This document shows, piece after piece, positions 27,180 to 35,094 of a stretch of 60,192 nt of DNA. The notes under the pieces are model-generated. The model was not told the origin of the DNA. It saw only the letters and a program-made list of their open reading frames with translations, and did no database searches. The position numbers and the translations under genes are program-made. The stretch is from Lachnospiraceae bacterium. GTDB lineage: Bacteria; Bacillota; Clostridia; Lachnospirales; Lachnospiraceae. The DNA lies in contig JAQVCQ010000004.1 of the NCBI GenBank assembly GCA_028689715.1, positions 1-60,192 of the forward strand. The letters are read 5' to 3'. Each line of letters starts with the position of its first letter. The stretch's first letter is position 1.

Positions 27180-27755
27180 ATGAAAAAAATCACAACGAAA
27201 CAACTCACCACCACGGCACTTTTACTGGCTATCTGTATTTTAAGCCAGTATTTTAAAAATCTCTCGGTCTATATTACAGGACCCATCGTTAATTCTGTAT
27301 TGATCATAGCTGCGCTCGGCGCCGGACTATGGAGCGGAATTCTGATCGCGGTCATTTCACCGATCACAGCGTTCTTCTTCACAGGCTCCCCGATCATGGC
27401 TGGAATTCCTCTGATGTTTCCAACCATCATGATCGGTAACATCATTCTTGTTTTATGCGCTTATTATTTTGGTTCTTCCAAACGTTCTTCCATGCATCTA
27501 CCGGTCGGGCTTGTGATCGGATCAGTATTAAAAGCAGCATTTATGGGTGTTGTTGTCATTTATGTCCTCTTCCCATTATTTGGAGAAAATGTTGCACCGA
27601 ATCTTCCTAAACCTGAAATGCTTCCTAAAATTCTGGCTGCTGCCAAAATCACTTTCTCACTGACACAGCTGATCACTTCACTCCTTGGAAGCCTCCTTGC
27701 TTTTCTGGTATGGATTCCACTGAAAAAAGCGCTGAAAAACGAAAGTTCACTTTAA
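27180..27755 (+). CDS. ECF transporter S component, substrate unknown
   Basis: 191 aa with about six hydrophobic helices: QLTTTALLLAICILSQYFK, the GPIVNSVLIIAALGAGLWSG hairpin, GIPLMFPTIMIGNIILVL and the closing FSLTQLITSLLGSLLAFLVW. This topology is that of S components, which bind a vitamin or metal and recruit the shared ECF module. AAAGGAGA lies before the ATG. It follows the TM1266-like gene by 59 nt and is closed by a shared terminator. The substrate may be something used by hydrogenase or radical-SAM enzymes, but that is conjecture. Confidence 0.78.
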   Translation: MKKITTKQLTTTALLLAICILSQYFKNLSVYITGPIVNSVLIIAALGAGLWSGILIAVISPITAFFFTGSPIMAGIPLMFPTIMIGNIILVLCAYYFGSSKRSSMHLPVGLVIGSVLKAAFMGVVVIYVLFPLFGENVAPNLPKPEMLPKILAAAKITFSLTQLITSLLGSLLAFLVWIPLKKALKNESSL

Positions 27756-27764
27756 TAAAAAAAT

Positions 27765-27799
27765 ACCCCGTCGTGATTTAGTAAAAATCATGACGGGGT
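27765..27799. terminator. bidirectional terminator between ECF-S and DJ-1 genes
   Basis: 15-bp stem (ACCCCGTCGTGATTT with one G-T pair to its partner) and a 5-nt loop. T runs flank both sides: seven T on the minus strand and TTCCTTTT on the plus strand. It serves both convergent genes. Confidence 0.88.
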
Positions 27800-27804
27800 T
27801 CCTT

Positions 27805-28356
27805 TTAGCTCTGGTAAACAATTTTTTCTGCAAGATCTTCTGCTGTTTCTTTTCCGATCAGCTTTTCAATGATAGCAAGTGAAAAGGCGATCGCACATCC
27901 CATTCCCCTTGATGTAATGATGTTTCCAGAAACTTCAACTTCATTATGTGTCACGACAGCTCCGGTCAGATGACTCTCAAATGTTGGATAACAACAGGAG
28001 ATCCTGCCATTCAAAAATCCCTTATGTCCAAGAATGGAAGGTGCTGCACAGATCGCACTGATATCTTTTCCCTGCTGATAGAACAAATCGAGTTCCTCCA
28101 TTAACAGATCACACTCTTCAAGATTCTTCGTTCCCGGCATTCCTCCAGGAAGAACAATCATATCTATATTTACAAATTCCACCTCTTCGATCAGCTTATC
28201 TGCCCTGACCTCTATTCCATGCGAACCGGTCACCGTCATCTGTGTCGTTACAGAAACCAGATCCGTAAGGATCCCTACTCTGCGAAGCAGATCTACGACC
28301 GTAAGCGCTTCAATTTCTTCAAATCCTTCTGCAAGAAATACACATACATAGCTCAT
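27805..28356 (-). CDS. DJ-1/PfpI family protein
   Basis: 183 aa of the DJ-1/YajL class. The conserved Glu is in AEGFEEIEALTVVDLLRR and the reactive Cys in ISAICAAPSILG, followed by HKGFLNG; VLPGGMPGTKNL marks the second strand. Proteins of this group act as chaperones, glyoxalases or protein deglycases under carbonyl or oxidative stress; which applies here is unknown. Single gene, convergent to the ECF-S gene through a shared terminator. Confidence 0.88.
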   Translation of the reverse strand: MSYVCVFLAEGFEEIEALTVVDLLRRVGILTDLVSVTTQMTVTGSHGIEVRADKLIEEVEFVNIDMIVLPGGMPGTKNLEECDLLMEELDLFYQQGKDISAICAAPSILGHKGFLNGRISCCYPTFESHLTGAVVTHNEVEVSGNIITSRGMGCAIAFSLAIIEKLIGKETAEDLAEKIVYQS

Positions 28357-28509
28357 CCTTCATTCTCCTTTCTATTTTGTAAACCGGACAACAGTATACC
28401 CTGATTTTATTGTTTCAAAGCTTACCCTTCTTGACATGAAACAATTCAAAATCTATAGTGTTAGTATACAACAATCTATTATTATGGGCAATCCAGAATG
28501 GAGGACATT

Positions 28510-28974
28510 ATGTCAAAGCAGTATGAAATCGAAAAAAAATATCTGGTAAATGAAATTCCTTTCGATCTGGATTCCTATCCAAATCACAGAATGGAACAGG
28601 CGTATCTTTGTACCGATCCGGTCGTCCGTATAAGACGTGAAGATGATCTCTATACTCTGACTTATAAAGGCAGCGGGCTCATGGTACGCGAAGAGTATAA
28701 TCTCCCACTTACAAAGGATGCTTATCTCCATCTCCTGCCAAAAGCTGATGGAAATGTGATACGCAAGAGAAGATATCTGATCCCAATAAAAGGTTCTTCT
28801 CACACAATCGAACTTGATGTGTTTGAAGAACCTTTTTCACCACTTATTCTTGCTGAGGTCGAGTTCTCTTCCATTGAAGATGCCACTTCATTTTCTGCAC
28901 CCTCCTGGTTAGGAGACGAAGTCACTCATGATACAAATTATCATAATTCAACGATGAGCAGAGCAAAACTCTGA
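28510..28974 (+). CDS. CYTH domain protein (triphosphate tunnel metalloenzyme)
   Basis: 154 aa. The ExExK signature is EIEKK at residues 5-9, followed by RIRREDD, TYKGSG and alternating charged strands expected of the eight-stranded tunnel, ending with ELDVFEEPFSPLILAEVEF. Family members hydrolyse inorganic triphosphate or thiamine triphosphate, or act as class IV adenylate cyclases; the short length favours a phosphatase. GGAGG seven nt upstream selects the ATG at 28510. Convergent with the LacI gene, 6 bp apart. Confidence 0.85.
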   Translation: MSKQYEIEKKYLVNEIPFDLDSYPNHRMEQAYLCTDPVVRIRREDDLYTLTYKGSGLMVREEYNLPLTKDAYLHLLPKADGNVIRKRRYLIPIKGSSHTIELDVFEEPFSPLILAEVEFSSIEDATSFSAPSWLGDEVTHDTNYHNSTMSRAKL

Positions 28975-28980
28975 TCCCTG

Positions 28981-30018
28981 CTATTCCTCTATTCTTTTTG
29001 CTGACTGTCTTATCACAAGTTCTGCCGGAAAGATCCTGTGTTTATGGACGCTCTTTTCTGACAGGACCTCAAATAACAGTTGTGCGGTCGCTTTGGCCAT
29101 ATCTTCAACAGGCTGCCGCACTGTTGTGAGGGATGGGTTGTAAAATGCACCCATTTCCGTACCGTCGAATCCCGCGACCGAATAGTCCTCCGGTATTTTC
29201 ATACCTTTGTCAAAAATAGCCTTACATGCTCCAATTGCCATCATATCGGAAATCGCATATAACGCAGAAAATCTCAAATTCTTTTCTAGCAGCTTTGTTG
29301 CCAGATCATACCCACTCTGCAACGAGTATTGCTCCATGTCTGAGCTCATTGGCATGATCAGTTCAGGATCAACTTCGATCTTATTTTCCACCAGCGCTTT
29401 TTTGTATCCTTCCAGTCTCAGTTTACCAATACTTTCATCATCAGGCGAAGCACATAAAATGGCAATCCTTTTATGGCCATTCTCAATCAGCCAGTTCACC
29501 ATATTATAACTTTCCTGTTCATCATCGACTGAAATGGAGGAATAACCTTTTTTGCTGAAATTTTCAGGTGGACATCCAATTGTACTTAACACAAATGGCA
29601 CATGAAGTTTTTTTAATTTATCTTCTGAATGATGAAAGTACCCACCCAGAAAAATAATTCCTGCAAGTCTTTTTTCTTTTACAAGTTGCAGCGCAACATC
29701 CACTTCATCCTCATTAAATTCTACATGATGCAACACCATTGTGTATTTTCTTCTCTTAATTTCTTCTTCCATGACTTTGATCATGGAACTGAAAAAAATA
29801 TTTGAAATTCCTTTGACCAATACTGCAATAGATTTCGCTTCGGTCCGTTTCAGATTCCTTGCACTATTATTTGGGATATATCCATATTCCTTAATGGTGG
29901 CATTGATCATTTCCTTAGTTTCCGGATTGATATCCGGATGATTATTGATCGCACGTGAAACTGTGCTGATTCCGACTCCACACATTTTTGCAATATCTTT
30001 GATCGTCATTTCACCCAT
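28981..30018 (-). CDS. LacI-family regulator of the maltodextrin operon (MalR-like)
   Basis: 345 aa. The N-terminal helix-turn-helix and hinge are TIKDIAKMCGVGISTVSRAINN and GYIPNNSARNLKR; the remainder is a periplasmic-binding-protein-like effector domain (ILCASPDDESIGKLRLEGY, SDMMAIGACKAIFD, DYSVAGFDGTE). It is the last gene of malE-F-G-Q-lacI on one strand, so control of that operon by a maltose-type sugar is likely. Good targets are the phased repeats at 34857-34912. Confidence 0.85.
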   Translation of the reverse strand: MGEMTIKDIAKMCGVGISTVSRAINNHPDINPETKEMINATIKEYGYIPNNSARNLKRTEAKSIAVLVKGISNIFFSSMIKVMEEEIKRRKYTMVLHHVEFNEDEVDVALQLVKEKRLAGIIFLGGYFHHSEDKLKKLHVPFVLSTIGCPPENFSKKGYSSISVDDEQESYNMVNWLIENGHKRIAILCASPDDESIGKLRLEGYKKALVENKIEVDPELIMPMSSDMEQYSLQSGYDLATKLLEKNLRFSALYAISDMMAIGACKAIFDKGMKIPEDYSVAGFDGTEMGAFYNPSLTTVRQPVEDMAKATAQLLFEVLSEKSVHKHRIFPAELVIRQSAKRIEE

Positions 30019-30051
30019 AGCAGAATCCCTTTTCCATAAAGCTTTCTTTTC

Positions 30052-31539
30052 TTATTTTTTTACACTATACAGTCTGCCATACAGTTTTGTCAATTGCCTG
30101 ATATTGAGTGCCAGTTCGTCTGTCAGCGCATTCTTTTCCATTCTCCACTTCCAGTTGCTTCCCAGTGTGGAAGGAGTATTCATACGTGCCTCATCGCCAA
30201 GCTCCAGATAATCCTGCATTGGAATCACTGCTGTATCAGCAACACTTGAAAGTGCAGCTCTGATAAATATCCATGCTATATTTTTATTTCCTTTGATATT
30301 CAGGTATTTTTTTGCAAAAGCCTTATCTTTTTTATTCAGTGTCCTGAACCAGCCAGTCGTGGTCTGATTATCATGTGTTCCTGTATACACAACACAATTC
30401 TTTTCATAGTTATGAGGCAGATAGTCACTCTCTTCTCTGGAATCAAATGCGAACTGAAGAATCTTCATGCCAGGATACCCTGTTCTTTTTACCAGTTTTA
30501 TAACGCTCTTTGTTAAAAATCCGAGATCTTCTGCAATCACTTGTTTTTTCCCAATCACGGATTTCAGTTCATTGAAGACTTCAATCCCAGGACCTTCTTC
30601 CCATTTTCCGTGTTCTGCTGTGGGATGTCCAAACGGAATGGCATAATACTCATCAAATCCCCTGAAATGATCGATTCTTACAACATCATACAATTTATAA
30701 CAGTACGCGATTCTTTTTTTCCACCAGTCGTATCCAGTTTCTTTATGATATTTCCACCGGTACAATGGATTGCCCCACAACTGACCTGTTGCCGAAAAAG
30801 CATCAGGCGGACAACCTGCCACTGCGACCGGGGTGCAGCTTTCATCGAACTGGAACAGTTCCGGATTCGCCCATGTATCAGCACTGTCAAATGCTACATA
30901 GATCGGAATGTCTCCAATGATCTCTATTCCATTTGCATTGGCATACTCTTTCAGCTTCAACCATTGTTTTGAGAACATGAACTGCTGAAACTGATAGAAC
31001 CTGATTTCCTGTTCACATTCTTTCTGATAGTTCTGTATTGCTTTTGGACGTCGCATTTTTATATCATCATCCCACTCGACAAAACTTTTTCCTTTAAAAT
31101 GATTTTTTACAGACATGAATAATGCATAATCGTCGAGCCAGTAAGCATTTTCTTTAATAAATAGCTGAAAAGCTTCATCCGATCCGATTTCACTTTTCAA
31201 AAATGCCTTTTTTAGTATTTTAAATCTTGAAAGATATATTTTCTCATAATCTGTTTCTTCATCAGTGCCGAAATCATATTCTTTGCAATCACTTTTTGTG
31301 ATCCATCCTTCTTCAGCCAGTTGATCCAGATCAATAAAATATGGATTCCCGGCAAATGTAGAGAATGACTGATACGGTGAATCTCCATATCCTGTCGGTC
31401 CAAGAGGCAGAATCTGCCAATATGTCTGTCCCGATTTTTTTAGAAAGTCAATAAAATCATATGCTTCTTTCGAAAATGTTCCAATCCCATATCTGGATGG
31501 CAGGCTGGAAACGGGTAGTAAAATACCGCTTCTTCTCAT
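30052..31539 (-). CDS. malQ: 4-alpha-glucanotransferase (amylomaltase)
   Basis: 495-aa GH77 enzyme that disproportionates maltodextrins, releasing glucose and lengthening chains for phosphorolysis. Starts RRSGILLPVSSLPSRYGIGTF, a family hallmark; the nucleophile Asp is in VRIDHFRGFDEYYAIP, the acid/base Glu in VIAEDLGFLT, and the transition-state Asp in YTGTHDNQTTTGWF. Nineteen nt after malG in the operon, so uptake and cytosolic remodelling are coexpressed; glycogen phosphorylase further along completes the route. Confidence 0.96.
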   Translation of the reverse strand: MRRSGILLPVSSLPSRYGIGTFSKEAYDFIDFLKKSGQTYWQILPLGPTGYGDSPYQSFSTFAGNPYFIDLDQLAEEGWITKSDCKEYDFGTDEETDYEKIYLSRFKILKKAFLKSEIGSDEAFQLFIKENAYWLDDYALFMSVKNHFKGKSFVEWDDDIKMRRPKAIQNYQKECEQEIRFYQFQQFMFSKQWLKLKEYANANGIEIIGDIPIYVAFDSADTWANPELFQFDESCTPVAVAGCPPDAFSATGQLWGNPLYRWKYHKETGYDWWKKRIAYCYKLYDVVRIDHFRGFDEYYAIPFGHPTAEHGKWEEGPGIEVFNELKSVIGKKQVIAEDLGFLTKSVIKLVKRTGYPGMKILQFAFDSREESDYLPHNYEKNCVVYTGTHDNQTTTGWFRTLNKKDKAFAKKYLNIKGNKNIAWIFIRAALSSVADTAVIPMQDYLELGDEARMNTPSTLGSNWKWRMEKNALTDELALNIRQLTKLYGRLYSVKK

Positions 31540-31558
31540 AAGTACCTCCTCCTGCAGA

Positions 31559-32398
31559 TCAGCCTTTTACAGCACCTGCAACAACGCCCTCAATAATATA
31601 TTTCTGGCATGCCAGATAAAAAATAACAATCGGAATAATTGCTAGTACGAGTAACGCCATCATGGCTCCCATATCTTTTGCTCCATAGGATCCCACAAGA
31701 TACTGCACTACGACCGGAATCGTTTTATAGTTCGTGCTGACTCCGATTACGAGGTAGGGAAGCAGGTAATCATTCCAGATCCACATCGCATTTAAGATCG
31801 CTACAGTGATGGCTGTTGGTTTTAAAATTGGCATAACAACACCAAAATATGTCTGAAGTGGTGTACATCCATCTATCATGGCAGCCTCTTCGATCTCAAT
31901 TGGTATGGATTTGACAAATCCACTGAACATAAAGACCGAAAGACCTGATCCAAAACCAACATACAGGATCACCATCCCCCAAGGGTTATTCAAATGCAAA
32001 GTATTTGCCAGTTTTGACATGGTGAACATGACCATTTGGAATGGTACGATCATGGAGAATGCAAACATATAGTAGATGAGGCTTGTAAATTTTGATTTTA
32101 CACGCGTAATATAATATGCCGTCATGGATGTGAGTAATATGATTGCAATCACGGAGAATACTGTGATAAATAAGGACCATCCGAATGCTGCGAAGAAATT
32201 GGTCTTTTCAACCCCATTGATATAGTTTGAAAGTCCCGCAAATGTTTCTGCTGTCGGCAGTGCGAACGGATTGTCACTGATAAACAATTTCCCTTTAAAT
32301 GAATTTAATATAATGAAGAAAATCGGTGTCAGGAAAAGAACAATTAAAATACATAACAGGACAAAAACAACATGATTCACGGCTTTTCTTGTCTTCAT
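31559..32398 (-). CDS. maltodextrin ABC transporter permease (MalG-like)
   Basis: 279 aa with six membrane helices. The ATPase-contacting EAA loop is EIEEAAMIDGCTPLQTYFGVVMPILKP, standard for carbohydrate CUT1 permeases. It overlaps the preceding malF-like gene by one base. No ATPase gene is in the operon; as in many Gram-positive bacteria a shared MsmK/MalK-type ATPase encoded elsewhere probably drives it. Sugar specificity is inferred from the adjacent malQ. Confidence 0.9.
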   Translation of the reverse strand: MKTRKAVNHVVFVLLCILIVLFLTPIFFIILNSFKGKLFISDNPFALPTAETFAGLSNYINGVEKTNFFAAFGWSLFITVFSVIAIILLTSMTAYYITRVKSKFTSLIYYMFAFSMIVPFQMVMFTMSKLANTLHLNNPWGMVILYVGFGSGLSVFMFSGFVKSIPIEIEEAAMIDGCTPLQTYFGVVMPILKPTAITVAILNAMWIWNDYLLPYLVIGVSTNYKTIPVVVQYLVGSYGAKDMGAMMALLVLAIIPIVIFYLACQKYIIEGVVAGAVKG

Positions 32399-33240
32399 TA
32401 TTGTTCTACCTCCTTACTTCTTGTAAAGCGAAGCTGGGTCAGCGCGATCGTAGCGACCACGATAAAGAACATAACGGCTTTTGCCTGTCCTACCCCTTCA
32501 AAACCACTTCTTCCATAAAATGTATTATAAATGTCAAGTGCCATCATCGCTGTTTTTTTCGATGGGGCACCTGCAGTTAATGCCAGGTTCTGGTCAAACA
32601 GCTTAAAGCAGTTTGATAATGTTAAAAATAAACAAATTGAAATAGAAGGCATGACCATTGGTATTTTTACCCTGAATAGGGTCTGCCTTGCTGTGGCTCC
32701 ATCGATATGAGCTGCCTCGATCAGATCCGTCGGTACGTTCTGCAGGCCTGCAATATAGATGATCATCATATAACCGATCATCTGCCAGTTCATCAATACA
32801 ATTAATCCAATATAACCAAATTTAGCGTTTGCAACAAGTGTCGTTCCATAATTGACCAGTATAGCATTGATCATGGACTGCCAGATATATCCAAGTATAA
32901 TTCCTCCGATTAAGTTCGGCATGAAAAATACAGTTCTGAATAAATTGGTTCCTTTTATTTTTCTCGTCAGAAGAAGTGCCATAACAAATGAAAGCACATT
33001 AATACTGATGATCGCAATCACTGCAAATCTTACTGTAAACCATGTCGCATTTAAGAAATCCGGTTCCTCAAACGCTCTGAAATAATTCTTTAATCCGACA
33101 AATTCGGCATTCGTTACCGTTGTGAATTTGCAAAAAGACAGATATAGTCCCATAACAAAAGGAACTACGAATGCAAGACAGAACGCAATCAAAGTCGGCA
33201 CAGTAAAAACCACAAAGTATTTCTTTAAAGTTTTCTGCAT
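32398..33240 (-). CDS. maltodextrin ABC transporter permease (MalF-like)
   Basis: 280 aa, six predicted helices and the EAA loop DLIEAAHIDGATARQTLFRVKIPMV. Lacks the long periplasmic insertion of E. coli MalF, as is normal in Gram-positive homologues. It follows malE across a 137-bp gap with an internal terminator hairpin and abuts malG. A subunit of the membrane channel for oligosaccharide import. Confidence 0.9.
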   Translation of the reverse strand: MQKTLKKYFVVFTVPTLIAFCLAFVVPFVMGLYLSFCKFTTVTNAEFVGLKNYFRAFEEPDFLNATWFTVRFAVIAIISINVLSFVMALLLTRKIKGTNLFRTVFFMPNLIGGIILGYIWQSMINAILVNYGTTLVANAKFGYIGLIVLMNWQMIGYMMIIYIAGLQNVPTDLIEAAHIDGATARQTLFRVKIPMVMPSISICLFLTLSNCFKLFDQNLALTAGAPSKKTAMMALDIYNTFYGRSGFEGVGQAKAVMFFIVVATIALTQLRFTRSKEVEQ

Positions 33241-33332
33241 ATAAGATCTCCTTTTCCATGAAACATATCTCTTTATGCTTCATTCATTCCCCTCGTAGTA
33301 TTTTACTACATTTCCCATATTCTTTCAAAAAA

Positions 33333-33364
33333 AGGGTGAGAAGAGGTTGCCCTGTCCTCACCCT
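33333..33364 (-). terminator. intraoperonic hairpin between malE and malF
   Basis: 8-bp stem AGGGTGAG/CTCACCCT enclosing a 16-nt loop with some internal pairing, followed by seven T on the minus strand. It lies 14 nt after the malE stop and probably acts as a partial terminator that keeps binding protein in excess over permease. Confidence 0.75.
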
Positions 33365-33377
33365 GTCCATTATTTTG

Positions 33378-34802
33378 CTATTCGGCTTCTGCTGTTGCTG
33401 CTTTTTCAGCTGCCCATCTTTCTACTACGACTGCTTTTACATCATCCCATGCAATGCTTCCTGCTGCATACTCAAGAAGAGCTGCGCCGAAATCATCTTT
33501 GAACTGCTGACTTGGGAAAGAAGTAAAGTTCCAAGCTACGCTTGTTTTGGAAGAATCTGCCATGTATCTTAATACTTCCTGTGCAAGTGGATCTGTAGGT
33601 TTTTCGTCATCTTCAAATGTATTGAAAGGTGCGATAAATCCTAATTCATTTGTAACTGCATCTTTTCCTGCGTCTGAACTGAAGATCCATTCAACAAATG
33701 CGATAGATGCTTTCTGGTCAGCTTCGGAAGCCTGGCTGTTAATACAGAAGAAGTTTTCTGTTCCTGTGCAAAGTCCCTGATTTTCTTCCCCTGCAGCGCC
33801 TGTATAGATCGGCATGAATTTTACATCACCTTCTGCAACTGTATTTCCTTCAACACCTGAGATCTGTCCCCATCCCCAGTTACCGTTCTGAACCATTGCA
33901 GCTTTTCCAAGTGCAAATTCTGCCATGGAATCATCAACAGACTTGCTTCCAAGTAATCCTGGTTCTGTACAGGAATTATTGATGTAAAGATCAAAGATAT
34001 TTTTGTAATTGTCACTGTATGTGAATTCAAGAGCATCTGTATCGCTGATACCTTTGTCTTTGTATTCATAGTATACAGGAAGATTTGCAAGATGTGTCTG
34101 CCATCTCCAGTCTTCACCTGGTGTAAGAGATGTTGAAGCAAATACACCTTCAATTCCAAGATCAGCAGCTTTTGCCTGCATATCTTCAACTACTGATTTT
34201 AATGTGTCAAAATTAGTGATTTCATCAGCGGATTTTACAAGTGCTCCATCCATTGCTGCATATTTTTCCATAATTGCATTATTGTAAATAATTCCGTATC
34301 CTTCTACTACATAAGGAATACCGTAAACACCACCGTCTTCACCTGTGATCACAAGACTTGGATCAAGCAGCCAGCTGTACAGATCAGTGTCTTTCAGGTC
34401 AAGGCAGTAATCTTTCCAGTTCTGGTATCCAACAGGTCCGTTGATCTGGAATAAAGTAGGTGCATTTGCATTTGCAATTTCTGATTTTAATGTCTGCTCA
34501 TAAGTTCCGCTTGCTGCAGTAACAACTTTAACAGGTACGCCTGTTTCTTCTGTATATTTCGCTGCAAGACTCTGCCATACTTCATCTACTTCCGGTTTGA
34601 AGTTAAGGTAATATACCTGTCCTTCTCCTGCTTCAGCTGATTCTTCTGCAGGTGCTGCTTCTTCAGCGGGTGCTGCTTCTTCAGCCGGTGCCGCTTCTTC
34701 TGTTGCTGCCTCTTCTGTTGCTGCTTCTTTGCTTCCACAGCCTGCAAGAAGAGTTGCTACCATAGCAATACTTAACAATGCACTGATAACTTTCTTTTTC
34801 AT
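33378..34802 (-). CDS. maltodextrin-type ABC transporter solute-binding lipoprotein
   Basis: 474 aa. Signal peptide ends in the lipobox LLAGC (Cys22), so the protein is anchored on the outer face of the membrane. A low-complexity linker with EEAAPA repeats (about residues 28-55) follows, then a family-1 binding domain (QVYYLNFKPEVDEVW; GGVYGIPYVVEGYGIIYNN; GKAAMVQNGNWGWGQ). The ATG at 34802 has AGAGAGG upstream. First gene of the mal operon, preceded by a promoter and an operator-like array. Oligosaccharide binding is inferred from malQ and the permeases. Confidence 0.9.
   Translation of the reverse strand: MKKKVISALLSIAMVATLLAGCGSKEAATEEAATEEAAPAEEAAPAEEAAPAEESAEAGEGQVYYLNFKPEVDEVWQSLAAKYTEETGVPVKVVTAASGTYEQTLKSEIANANAPTLFQINGPVGYQNWKDYCLDLKDTDLYSWLLDPSLVITGEDGGVYGIPYVVEGYGIIYNNAIMEKYAAMDGALVKSADEITNFDTLKSVVEDMQAKAADLGIEGVFASTSLTPGEDWRWQTHLANLPVYYEYKDKGISDTDALEFTYSDNYKNIFDLYINNSCTEPGLLGSKSVDDSMAEFALGKAAMVQNGNWGWGQISGVEGNTVAEGDVKFMPIYTGAAGEENQGLCTGTENFFCINSQASEADQKASIAFVEWIFSSDAGKDAVTNELGFIAPFNTFEDDEKPTDPLAQEVLRYMADSSKTSVAWNFTSFPSQQFKDDFGAALLEYAAGSIAWDDVKAVVVERWAAEKAATAEAE
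34641..34694 (-). repeat. three 18-bp tandem repeats in malE linker
   Basis: Three consecutive near-identical 18-bp units in frame, each coding for EEAAPA-type residues just after the lipid anchor. A flexible spacer subject to slippage in copy number is the likely role. Confidence 0.8.
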
Positions 34803-34856
34803 AACTAATACCTCTCTCTTTCTCTTTCCCAACTTTTTCGTGAACTTTTTACGAAT

Positions 34857-34912
34857 TGGTAACCTTCTCGGTACCGTTATCGGTATCGATGTCGGTAACG
34901 TTTCCGCTAACC
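34857..34912. promoter_or_regulatory. five 12-bp phased operator-like repeats at the malE promoter
   Basis: Units TGGTAACC, CGGTACCG, CGGTATCG, CGGTAACG and CGCTAACC begin at 34857, 34869, 34881, 34893 and 34905, each separated by a 4-bp AT-rich spacer, so the period is exactly 12 bp. The middle of the array also reads as a degenerate 26-bp palindrome centred on ATCGAT. It starts at the predicted transcription start and covers the first 57 or so transcribed bases, where a bound repressor would block transcription. The operon LacI protein is the obvious candidate binder. Confidence 0.65.
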
Positions 34913-34920
34913 ACAAATTC

Positions 34921-34949
34921 ATACTACCACACACTGTTTCTGTTTGCAA
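34921..34949 (-). promoter_or_regulatory. malE operon promoter
   Basis: On the minus strand TTGCAA (34944-34949) and TAGTAT (34921-34926) with a 17-bp spacer. Predicted start of transcription is near 34914, at the edge of the phased repeats. Confidence 0.6.
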
Positions 34950-35017
34950 TACCCCATGTAAAACTTTGTTAAATACGATGAATTTAGCCCACTTGTTTTT
35001 GTGAGAAATAACGAAAA

Positions 35018-35058
35018 AGAGACTATAAACAGACCAAATCGATCCATTTACAGTCTCT
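35018..35058 (-). terminator. intrinsic terminator after dapL
   Basis: 12-bp stem (AGAGACTGTAAA against TTTATAGTCTCT, one G-T pair) with a 17-nt loop and five T immediately after on the minus strand. Ends the dapF-dapL transcript before the mal promoter. Confidence 0.85.
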
Positions 35059-35064
35059 ATCGTT

Positions 35065-35094
35065 CCGGTAATGATTACCGGTTACCGGAAATCA
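35065..35094. repeat. nested inverted repeats with CCGGTAAT/ATTACCGG arms
   Basis: A perfect 17-bp palindrome CCGGTAATGATTACCGG (35065-35081) overlaps a second near-perfect one with ATGATTACCGG / CCGGAAATCAT arms (35071-35095). The CGGTAA/TTACCG half-sites match those in the phased array 150-200 bp away. It lies between the dapL stop and its terminator, so it may be a distal operator or simply an RNA structure. Confidence 0.55.
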
